Below, piece after piece: positions 6,199 through 12,861 of a stretch of DNA of 13,514 bases. The notes below the pieces were generated by a model, which was not told the origin of the DNA, made no database searches, and saw only the letters and a list, made by a program, of their open reading frames with translations. Both the position numbers and the translations under genes were made by a program. Each line of letters starts with the position of its first letter. Position 1 is the first letter of the stretch. Source of the DNA: CALNBC01 sp050945915 (GTDB taxonomy: Bacteria > Bacillota > Clostridia > Christensenellales > CALWSW01); assembly GCA_050945915.1 (NCBI GenBank), contig JBMNTV010000054.1, positions 1 through 13,514 on the forward strand. Reading direction: 5' to 3'.

Positions 6199-7554
6199 AT
6201 GGCAAGACTGTTCGGCACCGACGGTGTACGAGGCGTCGCGAACAGGGACCTTACCTGCGAGCTGGCGTTCAAGCTGGGGCAGGCCGGGGCCCAAGTGCTT
6301 ACAAAAGGAACGGAAAAACCCGTTATCATAATTGGGAGAGACACCAGGATTTCCGGAGACATGCTGCTCAACGCGATGATGGCGGGGATCTGCTCCGCTG
6401 GAGCCATGGCGGCGGATGTGGGTATTATCCCCACCCCCGGAATCGCATATTTGACCAGGGAACACGGAGCGGACGCGGGCGTTGTCATCTCCGCGTCCCA
6501 CAACACGTATGAGTTCAATGGCATCAAGTGGTTCAGCAGGAGCGGATTCAAGCTTTCGGATGAAGTGGAGGACCGGATCGAGGAAATCGTGCTGGGAAAA
6601 ATCTCCCACAAGCTCCCCGAAAATGGCGACATCGGGCAAAACGTCGATTTCCCTTCCGGCGCAGAAGAGTATATTCAACACCTGGTGGATTCGTCGGACG
6701 TTCGGCTGGACGGGATAAAAATCGTCCTGGATTGCGCAAATGGCGCTTCTGTGCCCATCGCGCCGGAGGTTTTTTTCCGCCTGGGGGCGGAGGTGATCCC
6801 CTGCTTTGTGAGCCCCAACGGGATCAACATCAACGACGATTGCGGCTCCACAAAACCGAAGAACCTGCAAAAGCTGGTGCTTGAGCATGGGGCGGACGTT
6901 GGTCTCGCCTTCGACGGGGATGCGGACCGGCTGATCGCCGCGGACGAACAGGGCGATTTGGTGGACGGGGACCGGATCATGGCCCTTTGCGCAAGGGATA
7001 TGTTTCAAAGGGGCGCGCTGGAAAAGAACACCCTGGTCGCCACGGTGATGAGCAACATCGGCATGGTCAACTCCCTGCGCGCGGACGGCATCCACGTGGA
7101 AATCACCGACGTGGGGGACAGGTACGTCCTCGAGCGTATGCTGACGGGGGGCTATAACCTCGGCGGCGAGCAGTCGGGCCACCTGATCTTCCTGCAAAAA
7201 AACACCACAGGGGACGGCATACTCTCCGCGCTGGAGCTATTGTCCGTCATGGTGCGCAAAGACATGCCCCTTTCGATGCTGGCCCACACCATCGAGATTT
7301 ATCCCCAAATCCTCGTCAACGTCGCTGTTCCGGAAGAAGCCAAGCTGGCCTATCCGAAGGATCAATGCATTGCCGACCGGATCCGGGCCGCGGAAGCAGC
7401 CTTTGGCAAAAAGGGCAGGGTGCTGGTTCGCACTTCTGGCACAGAGCCGTTGATCCGTGTTATGATGGAAGGGGAGGACAGCCAGCGCGTGCAGAGCGAG
7501 GCAAGGGCTGTCGCGGAACTGATCGCCGAAACATACGGCGGGAAAATACAATAA
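6199..7554 (+). CDS. glmM: Phosphoglucosamine mutase
   Basis: A 451-residue enzyme converting glucosamine-6-phosphate to glucosamine-1-phosphate, which feeds UDP-GlcNAc and hence peptidoglycan. It begins with MARLFGTDGVRG, the standard GlmM N-terminus. GRDTRISG (46-53) is the substrate loop. The catalytic phosphoserine is Ser100 in ISASHN, the metal-binding loop is DGDADR (239-244), and the C-terminal phosphate-binding loop is RTSGTEPLIRV (411-421). Length and domain order match the four-domain alpha-D-phosphohexomutase family. The start ATG 6199 is preceded by GGAGGA at 6188-6193. It is the first gene after the terminator and candidate promoter, and heads a group with the three following genes. 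No glmS ribozyme-like element or glmS gene is visible in the window. Confidence 0.97.
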   Translation: MARLFGTDGVRGVANRDLTCELAFKLGQAGAQVLTKGTEKPVIIIGRDTRISGDMLLNAMMAGICSAGAMAADVGIIPTPGIAYLTREHGADAGVVISASHNTYEFNGIKWFSRSGFKLSDEVEDRIEEIVLGKISHKLPENGDIGQNVDFPSGAEEYIQHLVDSSDVRLDGIKIVLDCANGASVPIAPEVFFRLGAEVIPCFVSPNGININDDCGSTKPKNLQKLVLEHGADVGLAFDGDADRLIAADEQGDLVDGDRIMALCARDMFQRGALEKNTLVATVMSNIGMVNSLRADGIHVEITDVGDRYVLERMLTGGYNLGGEQSGHLIFLQKNTTGDGILSALELLSVMVRKDMPLSMLAHTIEIYPQILVNVAVPEEAKLAYPKDQCIADRIRAAEAAFGKKGRVLVRTSGTEPLIRVMMEGEDSQRVQSEARAVAELIAETYGGKIQ

Positions 7555-7576
7555 AGGCAAAGGCGGAGGTGTGCAA

Positions 7577-8131
7577 ATGAGGAGAGCGCTCTTGATCATT
7601 GATTATACGTATGATTTCATCGCCGACGACGGAAAGCTGACCTGCGGCAAGCCGGGGCAGGAGATTGACGGCGCCATCGTGGAACTGATCAGACAATACG
7701 AAAAGACCAAAGAACCGATTTTCGTCCTCAGGGACCTTCATTACGAAGGGGACACCGCCCACCCGGAAAGCAAGCTCTTTCCGCCGCATAACATCTTTGG
7801 TACGCCGGGCAGGGAAGTGTACGGCGAAACCAGAAAAGCGCTGGAGGAGCTGATCCGCGAGCGTCCGGAGCAGGTCATCTGGATGGACAAAACCCGCTAT
7901 TCCGCTTTCGCCCGCACCGATCTTGCAAAAAGGCTGAACAAGCTGGATGTGGACGCGGTGGAGCTTGCCGGCGTCTGCACGGACATCTGCATCCTGCACA
8001 CGGCCATCGGCGCCTATAACCTCGGATTCGACGTGATCGTGCCCCAAAACGCCGTAGCGTCTTTTTCGCCGGAAGGGCATGCCTTCGCGCTGGGGCACAT
8101 GAAGAACTGTCTGGGCGCAGAGGTGGTTTAA
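7577..8131 (+). CDS. Isochorismatase-family cysteine hydrolase, nicotinamidase-like
   Basis: A 184-residue cysteine hydrolase. The catalytic triad of the family is visible: Asp9 in LIIDYTYDF, Lys105 in WMDKTRYSAF and Cys134 in ELAGVCTDICIL. A metal site like that of PncA is suggested by Asp53 and His55 in LRDLHYEGD and His71 in PPHNIFGTPGRE; the GTPG element after that His is also seen in nicotinamidases. The likely reaction is deamidation of nicotinamide to nicotinate for NAD salvage, but other amidases of this family share these residues, so I leave out a gene symbol. The start is ATG 7577, with GGAGGT six bases upstream (7565-7570); the in-frame GTG at 7571 abuts that site and is too close. 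It follows glmM by 22 bases and is probably cotranscribed. Confidence 0.86.
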   Translation: MRRALLIIDYTYDFIADDGKLTCGKPGQEIDGAIVELIRQYEKTKEPIFVLRDLHYEGDTAHPESKLFPPHNIFGTPGREVYGETRKALEELIRERPEQVIWMDKTRYSAFARTDLAKRLNKLDVDAVELAGVCTDICILHTAIGAYNLGFDVIVPQNAVASFSPEGHAFALGHMKNCLGAEVV

Positions 8132-8152
8132 GACGGATTATTGGGAGGACAG

Positions 8153-9559
8153 ATGTTCGAAAATATCTATCTGAACGTGGCGATCTTCGCCGTGGGCGGC
8201 TTTATCGTTTCGTTTGCTGTCGCGCTGGCGCTCAAGTCCAGGAAGCGCGCATTTCCCGCTTCGCCGCTAACGCTCGCTGCTTTTTTCGGGCTTTTTACCG
8301 GCGCTCTGGCGTATGTGGCAACGCTGACGCAAAATACCGACCCCGTTTACATTCCCTTCCTGCAATGGACCCGGGTGCGGGAAATCGGCTATGTGGCAGT
8401 CTGGTTGAGTTTTGCAAAGACGGTGTTGCCCTTCGTTCCTGCGGGATTCTTGCTTCCCAAGTTCGCAAAGAAGTGCGACAAACTCAAAAAAGCCGCGGTC
8501 TTTGCCCTCGGCGCTGCTGCGGTGACCGCACTGACGACGGCTGTTTTTTCCGGCTTTAACGTGGACTGCGCGATTGGCGCATTCCTTGGCATCCTGATCG
8601 GGTTTGGGCTGTTTTCCTTCATCAAGCTGTTTTTTGCGAACGTTGCGTTCTTCAAAGAGCCGCAGATGAGCCGCAAAACCCATCTTTCTGCCCTTTCGGT
8701 GGTGCTTGCCGTCTACATGGCCTGCGTCGCTCTGATCGTGGTGGACAGCGGCGGCGAGTTCGAAAAGCTGAACATCTTCACGCCGGACAACCCGCTGCCC
8801 CCGGAGATTGTGATGGAAGTCGCCCTCAGCGCGGACCGCTCCAGCGCGATGACGTATAAAACAGCTTCGGTGGATCCGGCAAAGGGCGCCGAAAAGGTGG
8901 CCGCGGCCTTCGGGATGAAGGGGACCGCCCAAGCAGCGGACGGAAATGACATCAGCCGGCGGGCGATGGTGGTGGACGGCGCAAAAACCGTCACCTACTT
9001 TATTACCGGCGAATGGAAATACACCGACGATGGATTTGTCGCCGCAGGCGAAGGCGCGCTGATGCCGCTGACCGAATACGAGCGCCTGGCCGTGGAGCTG
9101 ACCCAAAACGGCAGCCTGCCTTTTGAGAGATACACGGTGGATGACGTTTCGCCAGCCAGGAAGAAGGATGCCCAGGGCAACCTCGCCAACGCCGTTTCGG
9201 TCTATATGCTTGCGAACGGAGCCGACGGCACCGTGCAAGGCAGCTGCGAGGTGGAGATCGTCTTCTGGTATGACGGCACCGTCCATTCGGTGAGTAAGTA
9301 CAATGCCGATTTCGACGCTTACAAGTCCGTTTCCATCATCTCTCCCCAGGAGGCCTGGGAACTTGCCCTGTCCGGCGGCGGAGCCCACACCCTTTGGTCA
9401 AAAGCCCAGAGCGCTACGATCACGAAGGTGGAGCTTGCCTACTGGCTGGAGGAGATCAAAGGGTATCTCCAGCCGATCTGGATGTTTACGGGGACTGCTG
9501 TAAAGGAGGATGGCGGAACGACGGATTTCCAGGTATTCGTTCCGGCGATGGTGTATTGA
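8153..9559 (+). CDS. Six-helix membrane protein with large extracytoplasmic C-terminal domain, unknown function
   Basis: A 468-residue protein I do not recognise by name. Hydrophobic segments are at about 5-27, 36-58, 79-101, 113-133, 139-165 and 177-197. Positive clusters (KSRKR after helix 1, KFAKKCDKLKK after helix 3, KEPQMSRK after helix 5) put those loops inside, so the N-terminus and the roughly 270-residue C-terminal part should face outward. The outer part has strand-rich, Tyr/Trp-containing stretches. Near the end, ELAYWLEE..GYLQPIWMFTG resembles the repeat ending found in YycH/YycI-like and other clostridial surface domains, a loose similarity only. There is no enzymatic motif. Start ATG 8153 has GGGAGGA just upstream (8143-8149). 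Its stop overlaps the next start by one base (TGATG), so the two are probably translationally coupled. Confidence 0.82.
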   Translation: MFENIYLNVAIFAVGGFIVSFAVALALKSRKRAFPASPLTLAAFFGLFTGALAYVATLTQNTDPVYIPFLQWTRVREIGYVAVWLSFAKTVLPFVPAGFLLPKFAKKCDKLKKAAVFALGAAAVTALTTAVFSGFNVDCAIGAFLGILIGFGLFSFIKLFFANVAFFKEPQMSRKTHLSALSVVLAVYMACVALIVVDSGGEFEKLNIFTPDNPLPPEIVMEVALSADRSSAMTYKTASVDPAKGAEKVAAAFGMKGTAQAADGNDISRRAMVVDGAKTVTYFITGEWKYTDDGFVAAGEGALMPLTEYERLAVELTQNGSLPFERYTVDDVSPARKKDAQGNLANAVSVYMLANGADGTVQGSCEVEIVFWYDGTVHSVSKYNADFDAYKSVSIISPQEAWELALSGGGAHTLWSKAQSATITKVELAYWLEEIKGYLQPIWMFTGTAVKEDGGTTDFQVFVPAMVY

Positions 9560-10416
9560 TGGGGATCAGGTTCGGCCCTTCGGGCAACTCGGATAGTTTT
9601 TATGAACAGGGATATAAGCACACCCACCAGGCGCCGGAATACCTGGCGAAAATGGGGTTAAACGCCTTTGAATACTCCTTCGGCAGGGGTGTTCGGATGA
9701 GCCGGTCCACGGCGGCTGCCATCCGCGCCTCAATGGAGGAATACGACATCGCCCTAAGCGTACACGCGCCCTATTTCATCAATCTGTGCGTGGACGATGA
9801 GGAGCGTATCGCGAAAAACAAGCGCTATTTCCTCGAAACGGCCAAAGCCGCTCAAATGATGGGGGCGGACCGGGCGATTTTCCATCCCGGATCGGTGTCG
9901 AAGATGACCAGGGAGCGGGGCATGGCCCTTGCTTTGCCGCTGTTGAAGGAAATACTGGACGAGCTGGACGCCCGGGGGCTTGGCGAAGTCCGATTCTGCC
10001 CGGAAACGATGGGAAAGCTGAACCAGCTGGGGGATCTGGACGAGATGATCCGCATCTGTCTGGCGGACGACAGGCTGATTCCCGCCGTGGATTTCGCCCA
10101 TCTCCACGCCAGGGGCAACGGCGCCCTGACGAGCCGCGAGGACTTCGCCCGGGTGCTGGATGCGCTGGAAAACGGGCTGGGAGAAGAACGGGCGAAGAAG
10201 ATGCACATTCATTTTTCCACCATCGAGTTCACCCAAATGGGTGAAAAGCGGCACAGAACCTTTGCGGAAACGGAATACGGCCCGAGGTTTGAGCTGTTGG
10301 CGCCGCTGCTTGCAGAGCGGGGGTATGCGCCCCGGGTAATCTGCGAATCCAACGGCACGATGGCGGAGGACGCGGCGACCATGCGGGACATCTATGATTC
10401 CGTTTTAAACGACTGA
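9559..10416 (+). CDS. Endonuclease IV-like TIM-barrel protein
   Basis: A 285-residue TIM barrel of the AP endonuclease 2 / sugar phosphate isomerase superfamily, most similar in motifs to Nfo, which cuts DNA at abasic sites. Candidate metal ligands are His69 in SVHAPYFINL, His109 in IFHPGS, Glu149 in CPETMGK, Asp178 and His181 in VDFAHLHAR, His216 in MHIHFS, His232 in GEKRH and Glu263 in CESN. They match eight of the nine ligands of the E. coli enzyme; the position of its Asp229 appears to be Lys230 here. The PET.GK and EKRH variants recall archaeal-type members of the family, so the change may be a subfamily trait. DNA repair is likely but not certain. The start is ATG 9559, overlapping the previous stop by one base. 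No strong ribosome binding site precedes it, which fits coupling to the membrane protein gene. Confidence 0.82.
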   Translation: MGIRFGPSGNSDSFYEQGYKHTHQAPEYLAKMGLNAFEYSFGRGVRMSRSTAAAIRASMEEYDIALSVHAPYFINLCVDDEERIAKNKRYFLETAKAAQMMGADRAIFHPGSVSKMTRERGMALALPLLKEILDELDARGLGEVRFCPETMGKLNQLGDLDEMIRICLADDRLIPAVDFAHLHARGNGALTSREDFARVLDALENGLGEERAKKMHIHFSTIEFTQMGEKRHRTFAETEYGPRFELLAPLLAERGYAPRVICESNGTMAEDAATMRDIYDSVLND

Positions 10417-10421
10417 AAACC

Positions 10422-10455
10422 GCGCGTTGCGCGCAATGGCAATTAGCGGTATAAT
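10422..10455 (+). promoter_or_regulatory. efp promoter with palindrome over the -35
   Basis: A perfect TATAAT (10450-10455) has TTGCGC (10427-10432) at exactly 17 bases; TTG matches the -35 consensus and the rest does not. The perfect 10-base palindrome TTGCGCGCAA (10427-10436) covers the -35 and could be an operator. The same bases can also form a small hairpin, GCGCG-TTG-CGCGC (10422-10434), but no T-tract follows, so it is not a convincing terminator for the preceding gene. Transcription would begin near 10462. Confidence 0.6.
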
Positions 10456-10477
10456 ATCTTCGGACGAGTTTAAGTCT

Positions 10478-10528
10478 ATGTCCATGGACAAGCTTTATTT
10501 AGTTATATTCGGAGGTAAATTTCCATGA
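10478..10528 (+). other. Possible 16-codon leader ORF overlapping the efp start
   Basis: ATG 10478 opens a frame encoding MSMDKLYLVIFGGKFP, and its TGA stop (10526-10528) overlaps the efp ATG as ATGA. The ribosome binding site of efp lies inside this ORF. Only a weak purine stretch (GGACGAG, 10461-10467) precedes the ATG, and a second in-frame ATG follows at 10484. The overlap could couple translation, or could be chance in a leader of about 60 bases. Confidence 0.25.
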
Positions 10529-11082
10529 TCAGTGCAGGTGAGTTCCGCAAAGGTATTACCATCGAAATCGACGGCGGCGTTTGGGTCATTGTTGATTTCC
10601 AGCACGTGAAACCCGGCAAAGGCGCAGCTTTTGTGCGCACCAAGATCAAGAACGTCATCGAAGGAAACGTATTGGAGCGTACCTTCAACCCCAGTGACAA
10701 ATTCCCCAGGGCGCACGTCGAGCGCAAGGAGATGCAGTACCTTTACAACGACGGCGAACTGTACTACTTCATGGATACCGAAACCTATGAGCAGCTCCCC
10801 CTGGACAAGAGCTTTGTAGAAGACGCCATGAACTTCATCATCGAGAACATGAACGTGACCGTCTCCTTCTTCAAGGGTTCTGCGTTCTCGGTGGATGCGC
10901 CCAACTTCGTCGAGCTCACCGTTACCGAAACTGACCCCGGCTTCAAGGGGGATACGGCGACGGGGGCCATCAAGCCCGCGGTGCTCGAAACGGGATACAA
11001 GATCAATGTTCCCCTCTTTGTCAACATCGGTGACAAAATTCGCGTCGACACCCGTACGGGTGAATATATGGAGCGTGTGTAA
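10525..11082 (+). CDS. efp: Elongation factor P
   Basis: A 185-residue EF-P, the usual bacterial length. It binds between the ribosomal P and E sites and relieves stalling at consecutive prolines. The N-terminal KOW-like domain carries the HVKPGKGAAFVRTK loop, with Lys32 at the tip where many bacteria attach a modification. EpmA/EpmB or other modifying enzymes are not visible in the window, so the modification state is unknown. The central and C-terminal OB folds follow, ending in the conserved INVPLFVNIGDKIRVDTRTGEY region, split here into INVPLFVN and GDKIRVDTRTGEY parts. ATG 10525 has GGAGGT eight bases upstream (10511-10516). It has its own promoter and is followed after 37 bases by the CD1247-like gene, a neighbour pattern I recall from Clostridia. 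Confidence 0.97.
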   Translation: MISAGEFRKGITIEIDGGVWVIVDFQHVKPGKGAAFVRTKIKNVIEGNVLERTFNPSDKFPRAHVERKEMQYLYNDGELYYFMDTETYEQLPLDKSFVEDAMNFIIENMNVTVSFFKGSAFSVDAPNFVELTVTETDPGFKGDTATGAIKPAVLETGYKINVPLFVNIGDKIRVDTRTGEYMERV

Positions 11083-11119
11083 CTAACAGCAGAAGCACAG
11101 CAGCCAAAGGAGGCGCATC

Positions 11120-11530
11120 ATGGGTTATCTGAAAGAGCAGGTTTCCTATATCCGCGGCATGGCGGACGGTCTTTCGATGGATTCCTCCACGAAGGAAGGA
11201 AGGCTGATACTTGCGATGATCTCTCTGCTCAACGAGATCGCCGATGCGGTGGAAAGCAACGAGATGAGCGTCGACGAGCTGACCGAGTCCGTCGAAAAGA
11301 TCAAGGATGACATCGACTGTCTGGAATCCCGGGTCTATGGCGATGGACTGGACGATTTGGCACCGTGGTGCGTGGACGACGAGGACGATGAGGACGACTC
11401 CGGATTTGTGGAAATGGTTTGCCCCCAATGCAACGACACCATCTTCTTTGACGCAGCCCTCGTGCATGGTCAGGAAGCGCTTGTCTGCCCAAACTGCGAG
11501 AACACTTTTCCGGACCAGGAATCAGATTGA
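11120..11530 (+). CDS. CD1247-like protein with C-terminal zinc ribbon
   Basis: A 136-residue acidic protein. Residues 1-72 form a helical region (MGYLKEQVSYIRGMADGL start, then an amphipathic helix pair ISLLNEIADAVES and ELTESVEKIKDDIDCLESRV) matching what I recall as the CD1247 N-terminal domain of Clostridia. A very acidic linker (VDDEDDEDDSG, 85-95) leads to a zinc ribbon with Cys101/Cys104 (CPQC) and Cys123/Cys126 (CPNC). The function is not established; a nucleic acid or protein contact through the zinc ribbon is possible. AAAGGAGG at 11106-11113 precedes ATG 11120. Its position directly behind efp suggests cotranscription and perhaps a translation-related role, but this is guilt by association. 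Confidence 0.82.
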   Translation: MGYLKEQVSYIRGMADGLSMDSSTKEGRLILAMISLLNEIADAVESNEMSVDELTESVEKIKDDIDCLESRVYGDGLDDLAPWCVDDEDDEDDSGFVEMVCPQCNDTIFFDAALVHGQEALVCPNCENTFPDQESD

Positions 11531-11540
11531 CAAAGGACAA

Positions 11541-11572
11541 GAAAAAATCCGGCGGTTTCGCCGGATTTTCTT
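11541..11572. terminator. Bidirectional intrinsic terminator between convergent operons
   Basis: An 11-base perfect stem (11544-11554 with 11559-11569) has the four-base loop GTTT and the GC core TCCGGCG/CGCCGGA. On the plus strand it ends in TTTTCTTG; on the minus strand the run of six A at 11542-11547 becomes a T-tract. It lies 13 bases after the zinc-ribbon gene and about 40 bases after the end of the minus-strand methyltransferase gene, so it can serve both. Confidence 0.88.
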
Positions 11573-11610
11573 GTTTTTGGATGGTTGGGAGAAACAGGGA
11601 AGGGACAGGT

Positions 11611-12861
11611 TTACTCCACGGGAATCACGCTTTGGTGGCCGAAAACGTCACTCACCAGCAAGCAAAGGCCTGGCTTGTCCGGCGCAAGATAGAGCCTGGA
11701 GATCGTTCCGCCGCGCAAGGGCCGCAGATTGTGGGAACAGGCGGAGAAAATGCCATCCTCGATGAAGCCGAGAGCGCAATAGTCTAAGAGCGAAAGGCTT
11801 TCGCAGCCTTCCGGAACCTCGATGCCGGCAGGGGGAGCGTATGAAATCAGGGTGACATCAGCCCTGCCGTTCGCCCGGGAGCAGGAGTATTCCAGCCGGC
11901 CTGCCTCGGGGGGTCTGAAAGCGTCAAACAGCAACAGGGTTTCCGGCAGTTCGGCGTCCATCAGGGTGGGTTCCCTGCTTAGAATCCGCCTTCTCAAAAG
12001 CGAAAGGGCGATGGGGGAGGAATCCAGGGTGACAAAGCGACGGTCGCATTTGATCGCCGCCGCAGCGGTGGTTCCGCTTCCGGAAAAGAGGTCCAACACC
12101 AGATCCCCCGGCCGGGAAGACGAGAGAATAATCCGCCGCAGCAGCGCTTCGGGCTTTTGGGTATCGTATCCGGTGCGTTCGGGGTCCTTTTGCTGAAGGT
12201 GGGAGATGTCCGTCCAAACGTCAGAAGGATAGACCGGAGTGTCCTCCGAGTACGTGTAGATCTTTCCGCCGGACTTGATGGTATAGACGACGCGACCCTC
12301 CTCGTCCACCGTCCTTCGCATGTGGTTTTGCATGTCCCTGCCCCGGGGAATCCCGACGTTTGAAATATCAAAATAGGCGTTTTTGGTCTTGCGATAAAAG
12401 AGGATGTTGTCGTGTTTGCGGGAAAAATGCTTCTTTGCCCGACCGCCGCTCTTGTAATGCCAGATGATTTCGTTGACAAAAAGATCTTCGCCGAAAATCT
12501 CGTCCAGCATGATGCGAAAGCGCGCCGAAGTCCTGGGATCGATATGAAGGAAAAGGCTTCCCTCGTTGCTGAGGAGCTGGTGGCAGCCTGATAGCACCTC
12601 CCGCATCATGGCATAATACCCGGCAGAGGGCATGTCGTCCTTATAGGAAGGTACGGATATGGTGGCGTGTTTTGAGCCGCTGAGATGAAGTTTGCAGGTG
12701 AAGCGGCTCCCGGTTTGAAATGGCGGATCCAGATAGATTAGCTGCACCTGGCCGGCATAGGATTCAATCAGCCGCGGCATGTTGGCGACGGCGTCTCCCA
12801 GCACAAAAAGATTGTGTGTTCCCTGGCCAAGCTGCTCGCCCAGGCAGTTGATACCCTTCAT
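11611..12861 (-). CDS. Beta-class DNA methyltransferase (N6-adenine or N4-cytosine)
   Basis: A 416-residue S-adenosylmethionine-dependent DNA methyltransferase. The catalytic motif IV is DPPF (residues 45-48, after QLIYL) and the SAM-binding motif I is DLFSGSGTT (257-265), preceded by the TQKPEALLRRII segment (motif X). The order IV, target recognition region, X-I is that of the beta class. DPPF is compatible with adenine methylation, but the target base and sequence cannot be read from the protein. Residues about 300-416 form an extra C-terminal part, with Cys residues and no motif I know. ATG 12861 has GAGGAGG upstream and overlaps the stop of the GntR gene by ATGA. No restriction endonuclease or specificity gene is next to it, so it is an orphan within this view. 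Confidence 0.92.
   Translation of the reverse strand: MKGINCLGEQLGQGTHNLFVLGDAVANMPRLIESYAGQVQLIYLDPPFQTGSRFTCKLHLSGSKHATISVPSYKDDMPSAGYYAMMREVLSGCHQLLSNEGSLFLHIDPRTSARFRIMLDEIFGEDLFVNEIIWHYKSGGRAKKHFSRKHDNILFYRKTKNAYFDISNVGIPRGRDMQNHMRRTVDEEGRVVYTIKSGGKIYTYSEDTPVYPSDVWTDISHLQQKDPERTGYDTQKPEALLRRIILSSSRPGDLVLDLFSGSGTTAAAAIKCDRRFVTLDSSPIALSLLRRRILSREPTLMDAELPETLLLFDAFRPPEAGRLEYSCSRANGRADVTLISYAPPAGIEVPEGCESLSLLDYCALGFIEDGIFSACSHNLRPLRGGTISRLYLAPDKPGLCLLVSDVFGHQSVIPVE

Noticed and set aside
4317..6632. A 771-codon open frame on the minus strand opposite ispH-S1 and glmM
   Set aside because: It runs across two well-supported genes and a terminator, shows no recognisable family, and is explained by codon bias of the plus-strand genes.
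8267..9388. A 373-codon minus-strand frame opposite the membrane protein gene
   Set aside because: The plus-strand product shows regular membrane helices obeying the positive-inside rule and a good ribosome binding site; the opposite frame is rich in His, Arg and Gly with no domain.
10422..10434. Terminator for the TIM-barrel gene
   Set aside because: The hairpin is only five bases with no T-tract after it, and it coincides with the -35 region of the efp promoter.
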